64,000 nt of DNA from Chaenocephalus aceratus (Eukaryota; Chordata; Actinopteri; Perciformes; Channichthyidae), in assembly GCA_023974075.1 (NCBI GenBank), contig CM043792.1, positions 16,273,373 through 16,337,372 of the forward strand, written 5' to 3'. Made by a program: the position numbers and the translations under genes. The notes under the pieces are model-generated. The model saw nothing but the letters and a program-made list of their open reading frames with translations. It did not search any database and was not told where the DNA came from. How positions within the stretch are numbered: the first letter of the stretch is position 1; the number at the start of each line of letters is the position of its first letter. Below, one piece after another: positions 1-10,911 of the stretch.

Positions 1-2516
1 TGAACAAGGCTGCTCAGCACTCCACTGTTGTCTCATCTGCCTTGTAGTTGTGTGCCCCCTGGTGGTATCTTCTTCTGGCAACATTTATGGGGAGTAGATA
101 TGAGATGCCATTGTTACCTGCATCCAGCAACATCTTAACCAGCTGTAGTGTTCCTTTTCTATTCACAAGCATTGTGTCTGATAAGTGTTCTCAGCGCTAC
201 AGTGTTCGATACACAAGGCTGCAATATCACAACGTTGAAATGGAAAAGGTTTAAAGCCATTACTATGATATAGTGAGACCAAACACTGTTAGTGTGATGC
301 AAGTGTCAGTGCCAAGATATTATGCTATGCTGTCAAGAGCATGGATATTTGTAGCTTTGGAATACGTTGGCCAACACTTTTGTAAACGTCACTTGTTTTT
401 TGTATAGGTGTGTTTATTCATTTTCCGGAATGGGATTTAAAACGAAAAAACAAACCCCAAAATAGGATTTGATTTGTATGCTTGATCAAGTATTTGTTTA
501 TGAAAACACTCTTTTTTTCAATAATTTTTGTAAAATAAAGAAAAAGGTAAGCCAGTTATTTTACCAAGTTGTATAGGTATTTATGGGTATGTGTATTAAA
601 TTGCCTTCAAATTGTAAAAAAAATTGAAATATGACATAGTATATTTTTATAATATGTCGGATACAGTGACTTATTATCGTAAAGAAAAAAAGCCAGACTT
701 TCCCCTGTATGTTACAGTATCAGTATTTAATGTATTTTAATAAACAGTGTTACTTTTTTCCAATGTTGTTCTGAAATCTGCTCCACAGCTGTTTGTGGAG
801 ACAAACTGGCTGATGTCGCCACTTGGGAAGAAGACATGAAGTGCCAAATTATTCAAACCATTCCAAGATACAGCTGCATATGAACAAGCCACAGTTCATT
901 TTATGAAGAAATTGGGAAGGGGATGAATCTGAAAATCTAGCACATTATGATCTTTATTTAATAAATCTTAAGAGAAGGATCTGAGACTTTCCCAGCAACT
1001 ATAGACTAGTAACTAACTGAACAAACCATAGACATGCAAAGTTGTGAGGACAGACATGTGATGTGGCTTCCTTTAGATAAATACAAAGCACAATACAACA
1101 GGATGCTCAAGTAGAATGGGTGTTTCTGATTGGTTGGTTTTCCTATTGGCGCCACATATCCGTTCAACAAAACGGCACAGACAAGATTCTTGACTAAACT
1201 TTTTACCCTGTTTTGTTGAAGAGAAAACACTCAACACTCAACAGTAGGATCCCCTGCCTTCCTTTCAAAGAAGGGAGCCCTTTGGAAAGTATAGGAAGGG
1301 CATTTTAAGGGAGGTGCCTTGAAGTAAAGCCCCATCTGCTCAGAGTCTGCATTTTTGGCAGCTTTTTAAGGTTATTTGGTTAGGACTTGCCTGTTTTGAA
1401 GTGAAAAGAATGGAATTCAAGCAGCCATCTTGGTCAAATGGATTACCCTGTGCTAGAGTTAAGTGTGTAATAGTGTTGTCCTGTTGTCTTTGTGCATTGA
1501 GTGACTGAGACAGAAAGTGAATAAGATACAAAGTAAAAAGTTTGCTCGCTGGACAGAAATGGCTTTTCATTTATTTGTATAACGGTTTTTAATCTCCTCT
1601 GAATATTGTCACTGTCCTGTGAAAACCTGGTGTCTTCGAAATGTCACTTCGGTTTATTTAAAAAATCCCTTCAAGCAAACACATCAAACCAAGGATAAAG
1701 GTGCTCTTTTTAATTTAGTGCTGATAGTCTATCATAAGTGTCTCTTCTGTGTTTTGTGCATTTGGGAGATAGTATTATAAGAGTGTGGGCCTATTAACAA
1801 GGATTATTTTCCCAACACATAATGAGCATCTAATTTCCATTTTCGCAGTCCAACATGCCCATGTTGGTTCATTTCAGGACATTTTCATCCTTGATTCTTC
1901 AAGGATTTTCAGCAAAAATGTAAAAAAAGTACTGACAGTGTGCAGGAATTTAACTTTGTATTTGACATGTTAACAAGATAATACTTATCTCCCCCAATTT
2001 TCTTTGTTTTACATGGTCACAATATGCAATTGAGAACCTTGTAAGACACACGTTGGAGCTGAAAATGAAATGATCCCTCATGCCTGGTAGCTGAAGGAGT
2101 TATAAAGGGAAAGAATGTCACAATGTTATTGTATCAGAAGTAATTTGTGGTTCTATTTATCAGGGATACCATAATGTCCAACCTCAGCATCTGACTGTCT
2201 ATGTAAAATAATGTCTGTGTTCAGAAAAAAAGGACTTTAGTGTTTCCCTACATGTTTCTTATAGTCACCCATGTGGGCTGTTGCAATAAATCTAGTTGTA
2301 TTACCAGTACAAACTAATTCTTACATGCATTTGTGTGTTTGTGTTTTTCTATGCCTTTTGTAAACTGTGTATTTCTTTATGTACTATTCTGGTATCCACT
2401 GGGAAATCTTTTTTTTCAGAATCTTTGATGAACACATTTGCATGTGAAAATACCTATTTTCTTACAAAAATAAATCCGAAATGCATACCAAATAAAGTCC
2501 CAGCATCCTTTGTTTG
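1..2516 (+). other. AT-rich non-coding stretch, possibly the 3' UTR of a plus-strand gene to the left
   Basis: No ORF here looks like protein. AATAAA signals occur near 735 and at 2491-2496, the latter followed by a T/G-rich stretch, which suits the end of a long plus-strand 3' UTR. In mammals the gene on this side of RPL19 is STAC2, transcribed in the same direction as CACNB1. A fish stac2 3' UTR is therefore possible, but no coding sequence is visible to prove it. This is inference only. Confidence 0.2.
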
Positions 2517-3711
2517 AGCTCCCCAGCGGAGAACAAAGATGTCAGCCTTCCGACTCCTGAACGGTATTGTCCTGTAAGGCTGACGTTGTGTTACTGGCAG
2601 GAGCAACACAGGAGACTGAAGAGATGCCACTTCAGCTCATGTCAGCTGTGTCTTTATATTTGTTACTTGAGCACATTATTCAGTGACAGTTGAAATTCAG
2701 CTTGTAAAGAGGGAAGGCCTAAATGGCCGGACGTACTAACACCAATTATATTTTTAGAAACAATGCACTGGCTACCATAAGGATTTTGTTAACAGGGAAA
2801 GAGGAATAGTGCAACGCGTACTTCTTAAGGCTTTTCTCGTAAGATTTTCAGAAAATCTGTGTAAACATCATCAAGATATTTGCCTATCTGGTCCACTTGG
2901 GATGCCCTGCAGCAGACCACAAAAGAGAAACTTGGTGAATTAAAAGGTGGAGTAATGTGATATGCCACGGATATCACTAGTTAATTGTTCTCCAAAATGC
3001 TAAATCAGTCGACTGTATGGTGTTTATGGGCAGTTTCTAAAGAAAGACTGCATTACATGATATTTGGAAATCAAGACTTGTGGGAAAAAACATTTCTTTG
3101 AACACTAATTACAAACAAATAAACTTTTTCTGATAAATACTGATCATTCACTTTGACAAAATGTTCACCCTCAACTAAAGGATGCTCACAAAAAACGATA
3201 TCACCTAATCCCTAAACCATTAGATCATCTACGGTTTATTTATTATTTTTCTGAGTGACAACAATTATTACTGAGAGTTTATTTAAGTATCAATTGCAAT
3301 TCTCCCAGTAACACTAGACAATATCCACAAGCGCTAACTCATTATTCACTGTAGGTCCATCTTGCTTTGGCAAACTTGATTCATGCCATTAGATAGTTGT
3401 GGACTCAACTAGGGTTCAAACTAAATTAAAAGTGGACCAGCTGTGTACAGAGGGACATTAGCCTTTGCGAAAATAGATCCATCAATTCATTGAAAAAAAC
3501 CATAATAAACGTTTTCTTGATTCGACTGGACTTCAAACAAGCAATGTAGGGAGAGGTGTGATCCACATTTAGTTCAACTACATTCAGATTAGCATTTTGA
3601 TTCAAGAAGTTACATTCCTAACAGAAAACCGGTTTGGCCCATAAAACAAAGGAATTATTTGGTTTTAAACTAATGTAATGTTGATTCTCTACCTTACCAA
3701 CCCACTCTCTT
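2517..3711. other. Intergenic DNA with no recognised feature
   Basis: AT-rich sequence without convincing ORFs, splice-bordered exons or repeats that I recognise on either strand. Confidence 0.5.
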
Positions 3712-4025
3712 CAGTCTGCGTACAAATGACACGACTTTACACATTGGAAATGCGTGCAATAGATACGCAGAAGTCCGATTTTGCGTGCATATGATACGCT
3801 AACCATTCCCATTGAGATCTGAGGCTGAGTTTTACGTGCATATGATACGCCACGTTTCGTGCCTGCACCACTTATTTTTGTCCGGTCGGGTCTTGGTAGA
3901 CCGGAAGCTGTGTGGTTAATAAAAACATGTTCTTGCTCAATACCAAGCCACGATTATTGTTTTTATTTATTTCGTATAATGTCTGAATTTTTTTGCCGTC
4001 TGTGAGGAAAATAAATGGGGCTCAG
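3712..4025 (+). repeat. Copy of dispersed repeat family R1 with hairpin-rich head
   Basis: The right part (from about 3880, CCGGTCGGGT, to the GGGGCTCAG near 4017) is the same sequence as 7655-7803 and, inverted, 10150-10300. The left part (3712-3870) differs from those copies and holds several short hairpins of the form GCGT-N-ACGC, for example TGCGTGCAATAGATACGCA near 3751. It looks like a single end of the family that forms the inverted arms of the element at 7510-10446. Confidence 0.6.
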
Positions 4026-5188
4026 CAAGAGGTCAGATATCCCGGAGCAATGTTGATGAAAGCAGCCTTCCTAAAGATGTCAGTTTTTTAAATGTAGTTT
4101 TTATGTCCATCACTATTTAAAACTGCATTTGACCTCACTCGTACATATTCAGTTTTCCTTTTTATCCAGTGTTGTCACTGTCTTTAGGTTTTGGAGTGAT
4201 TGTTTCTGCTATTTTTCTTTTAAAAAACATGCTTCTAGGTTTGATTTTTTTTCAAATGTAAAAGGACAATGGCAAGAACACATATTAACACACGATACAC
4301 CATTTGGTTATTTCCTAATAAAGAAGTGACATTTTCTAAACTAACCCCTTTTTTCTAAAAGTATCCCTATAACTTAGTTCCGTAAGATTAAACATGATAT
4401 AGAAGCACAGATACACACGATACCTTGTGAGAAGAATTTAGTGTTACCTTGGCACTATCCACGCCTTTCACAGTGTTTGTAGAATTCAATTTTCTCTTTT
4501 ATTTCTCTCCTTTTAATTAAATGCTATATCCGCATTGTCTACCACTCTTGTCTTTTATTCATGTCAGAAGTCTTTATCTTTCAGCTCTACTACACAGTTA
4601 CATTCAAATTGTACCCGCTAATATCTTGTTATCATATTGTTGTGGGGTGAATCATGCTATTGAAGCAGAGATACACATGGTGTCATGTGAGAAATGTGGG
4701 GGAAACTTCTGAAGCAATTGGAGTCAGGACTCAGAGAGACACAAGGAGAGCTGGAGCTTTGATGGCAAACACTGACGGTTTATTTGGAGCTTCGGCTGGA
4801 GAATTCACAAGACATGTCACGGGCCACGAGTTGACCACACGGTTGCAATGCCACAATCAATTCTGAAGAACTCTACCCCAGACCCATGTATTTAGCTAGT
4901 TCTGAGAGAATAATCCACATTGTGCATACTGCATAACAAGATAGAATTATAACACCTCAATCAGTTGACACCAACAGGCAGGAACAGGGACACAAAACAC
5001 TGAGAGCACAGCAGCCAAGGTTGCAGGTGCCTGTGCTCAGTCAGGACAGCATGAACTGATAAACTGGGTCAAAGTTATGGGCCTTTGAAATGATTTCCCC
5101 ATCAAGAAACATATCATATATCATACCTGGGGAAAAACAAACAAAAACCTGTTAAAACAGGTTGTTGGAACAATGCTGACACGCTTAC
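4026..5188. other. Intergenic or intronic DNA with no recognised feature
   Basis: Several short ORFs occur, none with recognisable protein character. If the sialyltransferase-like exon at 5189-5289 belongs to a functional minus-strand gene, this stretch would be the start of its first intron. I looked for an exon 2 counterpart here and to the left edge and found none. Confidence 0.4.
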
Positions 5189-5289
5189 TTGTTGTCCACA
5201 ATTATCCAGAAGGCAGTGGTCAGCAGGCTCCCCAAACAGAGGAGAGTGATCATCAAAGAGATGGATAACTTCTCATGGTGTTGCTTCAT
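5189..5289 (-). CDS. First coding exon of a second alpha-2,8-sialyltransferase-like gene (partial or orphan)
   Basis: Read on the minus strand, 5289-5189 is a 101-base exon that starts with ATG, encodes a short cytoplasmic tail (MKQHHEKLS) and a hydrophobic signal-anchor ([19 protein letters not shown]), and ends in phase 2 at a consensus donor GTAAGC. The first exon of the complete sialyltransferase gene at 29375-29475 has exactly the same length, the same phase and about four-fifths identical bases, including the shared core CLGSLLTT. The two therefore come from a duplication. No further exons were found down to position 1. Either they lie past the left edge behind an intron longer than 5.1 kb, or this is a stranded duplicate exon. 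By family knowledge this segment anchors the enzyme in the Golgi membrane as a type II protein. Confidence 0.65.
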
Positions 5290-5319
5290 CCCGATCTCTT
5301 TCTGCAAACACACTCGTCC

Positions 5320-5395
5320 ATTACATTACATTACATTACATTACATTGCATTTAGCTGACGCTTTTATCCAAAGCGACTTACAATAAGTGCGTTC
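5320..5395 (-). repeat. Tail of an L2/V-SINE-type retroposon with (ATTAC)n end
   Basis: A run of ATTAC units (5320-5350) is followed by the conserved teleost retroposon tail, whose complement reads CGCTTTGGATAAAAGCGTC. The same tail, in plus orientation, ends the SINE at 58505-58713. It lies only about 30 bases upstream of the sialyltransferase-like exon at 5189-5289, so that gene's 5' region would be interrupted by it. Confidence 0.75.
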
Positions 5396-5599
5396 GACCA
5401 ACAAAATACAAACTTGAAGAAAACAGAATTATTTCAAACATTTTACCAACGTACTATACAATAAAACCACACTGTAGGTTTGTAAAAACAACAAATATTT
5501 TACCAACACACTATACAATAAAATCCCACTAGGTATATAAAAAGTATTTTTTTTTTAAATAAACACTCGCAAAATGTTATACCTACCTGAACTTTATAC

Positions 5600-6575
5600 C
5601 TACCTGAATGTTCCAGTATTTAGGTTGTGCCACTCCCTGAAACAGTTCTTTTTGACAGTGAAGCACAGAGGGACCTGGCACTTCCTCCAGTACACAGGTG
5701 TCTTCACCCTTTTGAGTCCAGCATCTAGGCACCTCCTGCAGTTCTTCCTGACCTTGGTGGCATCTTCCCCATAATACTCGGGCATGCATGTGAGTGGTGG
5801 AGGAGGGGGTGGTGGAGGTGCAGGGCCTTTAGCAGGGCCTTCAGCAAACTCCAACAATTCTGCAGCAAGCTGCTCCCTGAAAGTCTTCTGGGTGTGTGGC
5901 TTTGTCCTGCTGGGGTCACACCTCATCTAACAAATGTGGAAAAACAAAGAGATTAGATTCATTCACTGGCTTATACTTATAGGATAATATTGGACTATAA
6001 ATGAATAATATTACACAAAATAAATAAGTAAACACATGTATATTCATTCACTGGCCATTCATTTAGAAAATGTAACACCAAAAAGACAAGTAACACCATT
6101 TAGCATTTTGCCTAATCATTCCTGTAGCTTCTTGGCTAAGCTAACACTGATGCAGTTCCACCAAACACATAAGTAATATATAAAAAGGATAATATTGGAC
6201 TATAAATGAATAATATTACACCAAATAAATAAGTAAACACATATATTCATATTCATTCACTGGCCATTTATTTAGAAAATGTAACTCCAAAAAGACAAGT
6301 AACACTATTTAGCATTTTGCCTAATCATTCCTGTAGCTTCTTGGCTAAGCTAGCACTGTGACGCAGTTCCACCAAACACATAAGTAATATATAAAAACAG
6401 AGAGATTACATACCTTTCCCGTGGTGGAAGTTCAACATCCGAGTCACTACTGTCCGGATCCAGGTCTGGCTGGAGGAGATCTTCATCATCCGACGAAGAG
6501 TCATCTGGTATGATCATAGCTATCGTCAGCTAGCATCTCTAGCACCTGCTCTGTGGTGAAGCTCTCCCTTCTGGC
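5600..6575 (-). pseudogene. Internally deleted piggyBac transposase (N- and C-terminal remnants)
   Basis: The minus-strand ORF at 5600-5926 has the cysteine-rich C-terminus typical of piggyBac transposases: KPHTQKTFREQLAAELLEFA, then a zinc-binding region with CRRC, the segment YWRKCQVPLCF and the end CFREWHN. A poly-proline run lies between them. At 6414-6575 the same strand carries an acidic N-terminus (RRESFTTEQVLEMLADDS, then DSSSDDEDLLQPDLDPDSSD) with a frameshift near 6515. The whole DDD catalytic core expected between them is missing. The N-terminal block ends at a donor-like GTATGT and the C-terminal block begins after an acceptor-like TTTGTTAG. The intervening 0.48 kb could therefore be spliced out, though the joined frame meets a stop. 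A dead, non-autonomous element. Confidence 0.7.
5976..6400. repeat. Two-copy direct duplication of about 209 bp
   Basis: The segment starting near 5978 (GGATAATATTGGACTATAAA) recurs almost unchanged from about 6187, through the shared end TTCCACCAAACACATAAGTA. Only scattered substitutions and small indels separate the two units. The pair fills the intron-like gap between the two piggyBac transposase remnants. Confidence 0.85.
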
Positions 6576-6599
6576 TGCGTAATGCGTAATGGAGCCGGA

Positions 6600-7319
6600 G
6601 CGGGCGTAGTTTATACTATGCAGGATCATATCTTTGGAACCCATTGGTCGATTTGGGTGATTGACACCTTTTCTGAACCGTTAGAGCCAATAGAATCGAG
6701 TGACAGTTAGTAAGTCCCGCTAAACATTTACGTCAAGTAGAGAGAGGTTTGCGTAATCAGCACGTGAGACAGCATTAGCTCGGGACTGCGAAACTTTATA
6801 CCTACTCTGCTGCCATGAATGTAATGATAGATTATCAGGAACAATTCTAAAGTTTCTAAGAGACATTGGATTAACCTTAAACAGCCTTTTTATTCCCTTG
6901 AACAAGAGCTTTGATCACAAAACAGCAACGGTAAAACATAATTATTGTTATAGTTTTGAAAACTGTTGTTTTTCTTCTTCTCTGTTCTGGCTGCTAGCTC
7001 AGTGAGTTTGTGTCCTACAGTGATGATACTTATAACAAAAATAATCTGTGGAGTATCAGCTTTCAGATGATATGTAGTTTGTGCAGAAAATATTAAGTTT
7101 TAAAGATCGTTTTTGCTAGTTAGCACCGGAAGTAGCATCTGCCCGTTTTAGCTAAGGGCTAATGCTAACGCTTCTTGTGAGACTTGTGTTTTGTTTCTGT
7201 AAAAATGGTTTGTATTGTCAGTTAGCTGAGATTCTTCTCGTTAATCTGGTATAATACATTAATAGGTTTTTAAATATTAAGATGCCCTGAGACACAGTGT
7301 TGTGGAAAAAAAAAACAGA
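6600..7319. other. Non-coding, probably the 5' flank of the piggyBac remnant
   Basis: No recognisable protein. At 7320-7337 there is a short perfect hairpin, GTCCCC-GTCGGC-GGGGAC, followed by TTAACAGGTTAA. A TTAA-bordered piggyBac terminus could lie here, but the matching other end was not located. Confidence 0.3.
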
Positions 7320-7505
7320 GTCCCCGTCGGCGGGGACCTTCGGGCTTAACAGGTTAACCATGTCCTGGATGTAGGAAGGGCCAGATCCATTTGCAGCATG
7401 GTACGCAAGTACCATTGTCTTGAAGTGGATTCTAGCAGTTATCTGAAGCCAGTGAAGGCAGCGGAGGAGCGGTGTGGTGTGGTGTGGGAGAATCGTCCCC
7501 TTACC
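7320..7505 (-). pseudogene. Fragment of an L2-like LINE reverse transcriptase
   Basis: The minus strand encodes the stretch HHTTPLLRCLHWLQITARIH followed by FKTMVLAYHAANGSGPSYIQ. By family knowledge this is the widely conserved C-terminal part of L2/Rex1-type LINE reverse transcriptases (LLRxLHWLPxxxRIxFK). It is truncated on both sides and abuts the long inverted-repeat element that begins at 7510. Confidence 0.7.
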
Positions 7506-7509
7506 TTCC

Positions 7510-10446
7510 AACCCAGTCTCACGGCATTTCGTGTTCACCAACACGATTTTTAATCTATTGATTCGTGTTCACCAACACAATTTGCCCCTTTTTTTCGTGT
7601 TGCACAGCACGATTTTAAAAGCAATGTATTTCTACTGCCTGCAGCACGTCTTTTTCTCCGGTCGGGTCGTGGGAGACCGGAAGCTGTGTGGTTCATAAAA
7701 ACATGTTCTTACTCAATATCAAGCCACAATTATTGCTTTTATTTTAAATCGTATAATTTCGGACTTTTGTTGCCGTCTGTGAGGAAAATAAATGGGGCTC
7801 AGAGCCTCAGGATACTGAAATCTGTATTTTTAAATATTTTTTCCTTCTAATTTGTTATTCTTTTCAAAATAACACACTGTTATTTACTCACCAATAACAC
7901 ACAATTATCCTTGCTTTTATTTATTGGTTTAATTCCATAATCTCGGGCTTTTTTGGTGTCCGTCAGGAACTGAATTTCAAAATAAAAATAACCGGAAACA
8001 GACGTAGGCCTATAAGGGACATTTCGAGCATCATTGCGATTGTCAACATTTCTGAGTTTAGGATGGCCGAAGACACTACACTACCCATAATCCCCAGCTA
8101 TCGTTTAGGACTACAGTCCCCGTAAGGTTACGCAGAGCGTCAAACAGCTGTGTGAAATGGAACGAAACCATGCCAGACTATCCAAAACTGGAATTGAACA
8201 CCCCCCCAGAACTACACATGCTGTCTATTGTGTTTCGCAAAATGTTCTATGGGACGTCTCTACTGAACGTTTTCGTTTTTCCCACAATTAGAAGTTGCCA
8301 GTATTAAACACATTGGTGTTATCAAATGTAAAACATATAATTAATAAATGGGTGAAAATCGCTTGTGTCCATAATGCGCAGCATTAATATATACCCACAT
8401 GACAGCTCATTGCTACTTTGTAATTCTACTCCACTACAATTCAGAGGTTAACCTGGTATTTTTACTCCACTGCATTTATTTGAGTTACTTTGCAGATTCT
8501 GATTAATTATGTGAAATATAAACAACCCTTAAATCAGACTTTAGTTACACCTGAGTAAAATGCAGGTAAGGTGATTGTCAAGTGCCAACAATCAGGAGAG
8601 ATATTTGATAGTTGGTGCTTGAGAAGACTAAACATGTATTTGCAATTGACATGAATGGAAACAAGTAATAAAGTATATTCATTACTCGTTATTCTCTACT
8701 AATAGTTAATTAAAGACTGTATATTATGGCTATTTTGCACATCCCTTTCAAGATTTTCAAAGGTTTATTGACATATCATACACAACTACGGTGTAGTTAT
8801 GCAATGAATGAAACACTTGGGTCACAGGTTCCTCAACAGTGCATTACAAGACATCTATCAATATGTGTGTACCTCCACCATTAAACTGTCATATTCTGCA
8901 CATTTCTTATTCTATCTACATACATAAGAGTATAATTAATATGTATAATATCAGTTAAAATAAGTGCTTCAACATAGTTAACATTGGAGGAAAGCAATAT
9001 ATTAGACGTTAATTACTTTGTCAGGCTTAATATGTATCTGTAGATAGATACCCCCAAAGACCTTAATCTGTTATTTAATGTTTAAATAAAGGTTAATCCG
9101 TTTTTCTGTTTTGCACCTCCTCCTATTAATATCTTTGTACATCCTGCACTAAACTGTTTTATTGTAGAGATCACTTATAGTATCTTCTTGATTTTTATAT
9201 TCTATATTTCTATATTTATACTTTCCCCCTATGAAATTATGTACTCTTAATATTTTTTTAATCAAATATAACACATAAAAACAATAATTCAATAACGTGC
9301 TTTAACCACTAGGAGGTGCACACAAGGTACACACAGCCATAATAACTTTGTATTATTAGTGTGTATGTACAACATCTGAAGATGTGTAATTTTATGCATG
9401 CTTTCACATCATTTTACAGCATATTGCTATACTATTTCAGACTCAGTATTTACATTCTTACATTCAAAGAAAATCAGTAATATCTTTAAAAACTACAGTC
9501 CTTTTCTATCAGCTGTGCTCCGTTATGGTGTAAATATAACCTATCTATGAATTAGATCAAATGTAAAAGTCAGCCGAATTAGTGTTGATACTGCAAGGAG
9601 ACGTATTGTGTGAAGAGAAATTGAAGATGTTGTTTAATTGTTGATATATTTATGATCCACGTCAAGTATTCAGTTTCGGCGGCATTTCTTCCAGTTTTTC
9701 CAAAGGTCTTCTCATCAGGGCTCTCTAAATAAAGAACTACGGCAGATCTGTAATATGTAATGCAGCCGAACCGTGTATTACAATGCCGTTATGTGATGAC
9801 TTTCAAAGAGAAAAGCCAGAGCACTCGGAATTAAGTATTATGTTATTCTTTTAAAATGTTTTCCGGATTTCATATAATATAAACACCAAATCCCAGCATG
9901 CATTGCGGCTAACACATCCAATCAGCGAGCTTAAAACCATAGCTGAGGACTCTGTTTCCGGTTATATTTATTTTGAAATTCAGTTCCTGACGGACGCCAA
10001 AAAAGCCCGAGATTATGGAATTAAACCAATAAATAAAAGCAAGGATAATTGTGTGTTATTGGTGAGTAAATAACAGTGTGTTATTTTGAAAAGAATAACA
10101 AATTAGAAGGAAAAAAAGATTTAAAAAATACAGATTTCAGTATCCTGAGGGTCTGAGCCCCATTTATTTTCCTCACAGACGGCAACAAAAGTCCGAAATT
10201 ATACGATTTAAAATAAAAGCAATAACTGTGGCTTGATATTGAGTAAGAACATGTTTTTATGAACCACACAGCTTCCGGTCTTCCTCGACCCGACCGGAGA
10301 AAAAGACGTGCTGCAGCCTGCAGGCACGAAACACGTTACCAGTAGAAATACATTGATTTTAAAATCGTGGGCAAATCGTGTTGGTGAACACGAATCAATA
10401 GATTAAAAATCGTGTTGGTGAACACGAAATGCCGTGAGACTGGGTT
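7510..10446. mobile_element. 2.9-kb element with about 0.5-kb terminal inverted repeats (family R1)
   Basis: 7510-8001 is repeated as its reverse complement at 9950-10446, beginning with AACCCAGTCTCACGGC and ending near CCGGAAACAGA, with only scattered differences. The 1.95-kb interior (8002-9949) has no convincing coding sequence. The nine bases outside each end, TTACCTTCC on the left and GCACCTTCT on the right, agree at six central positions, which would suit a decayed 9-bp target duplication as made by Mutator-like elements. Alternatively two R1 copies inserted head to head. No transposase is visible, so the element is non-autonomous and its superfamily is unproven. Confidence 0.7.
8410..8565 (+). 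repeat. Fragment of the TACTTT/TCAGAGG hAT-type element
   Basis: The sequence TTCTACTCCACTACAATTCA and the following TTTGAGTTACTTTGCAGATT match the interior of the element at 18082-19255. Neither terminal inverted repeat is present. Confidence 0.6.
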
Positions 10447-10735
10447 GCACCTTCTGCCCACACACACCTTGTATCTAGATGTCAAACTTTTGCACGTCTG
10501 TCCGTCCTGGGAGAGGGATCCCTCCTCTGTTGCTCTCCCTGAGGTTTCTCCCATTTTTCCCTTTAAACTGGGTTTTCTTTGGAAGTTTTTCCTTGTACGA
10601 TGTGAGGGTCTAAGGACAGAGGGTGTCGTATTGTCATACTGATATTCTGTACACACTGTGAAGACCACTGAGACAAATGTAACATTTGTGATATTGGGCT
10701 ATATAAATAAACATTGATTGATTGATTGAAACTTT
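10447..10735 (+). mobile_element. 3' tail of an L2-like LINE
   Basis: The stretch contains TTGTGATATTGGGCTATATA, a short A-rich part and a terminal (ATTG)n run at about 10715-10728. By family knowledge that is the 3' end of teleost L2-type LINEs. No coding part remains. It starts directly at the border of the inverted-repeat element, in the opposite orientation to the LINE fragment at 7320-7505, so the two are separate insertions or were rearranged. Confidence 0.65.
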
Positions 10736-10911
10736 GGATTCTCTGCTCTCCCCTCAGTTTGTAGCCTATCTCTTGCCTCTTTTCTCAGGCAAGTCCTCTG
10801 TCTTCTCTGCACTTTGTCTGTGTCTTTCCCTTTCTGTTTGCGTCAAATGAGTATAAGAACTGATATCCTATAGTTTGTTGAACTACTTTAGTCTTCGCCA
10901 TGTGTCTTTGG

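Noticed and set aside
1..5188. Further exons of the second sialyltransferase-like gene
   Set aside because: I looked on the minus strand for counterparts of exon 2 (CKGC), exon 3 (NTPVGSKI) and motif L and saw none, so the gene cannot be extended inside the window.
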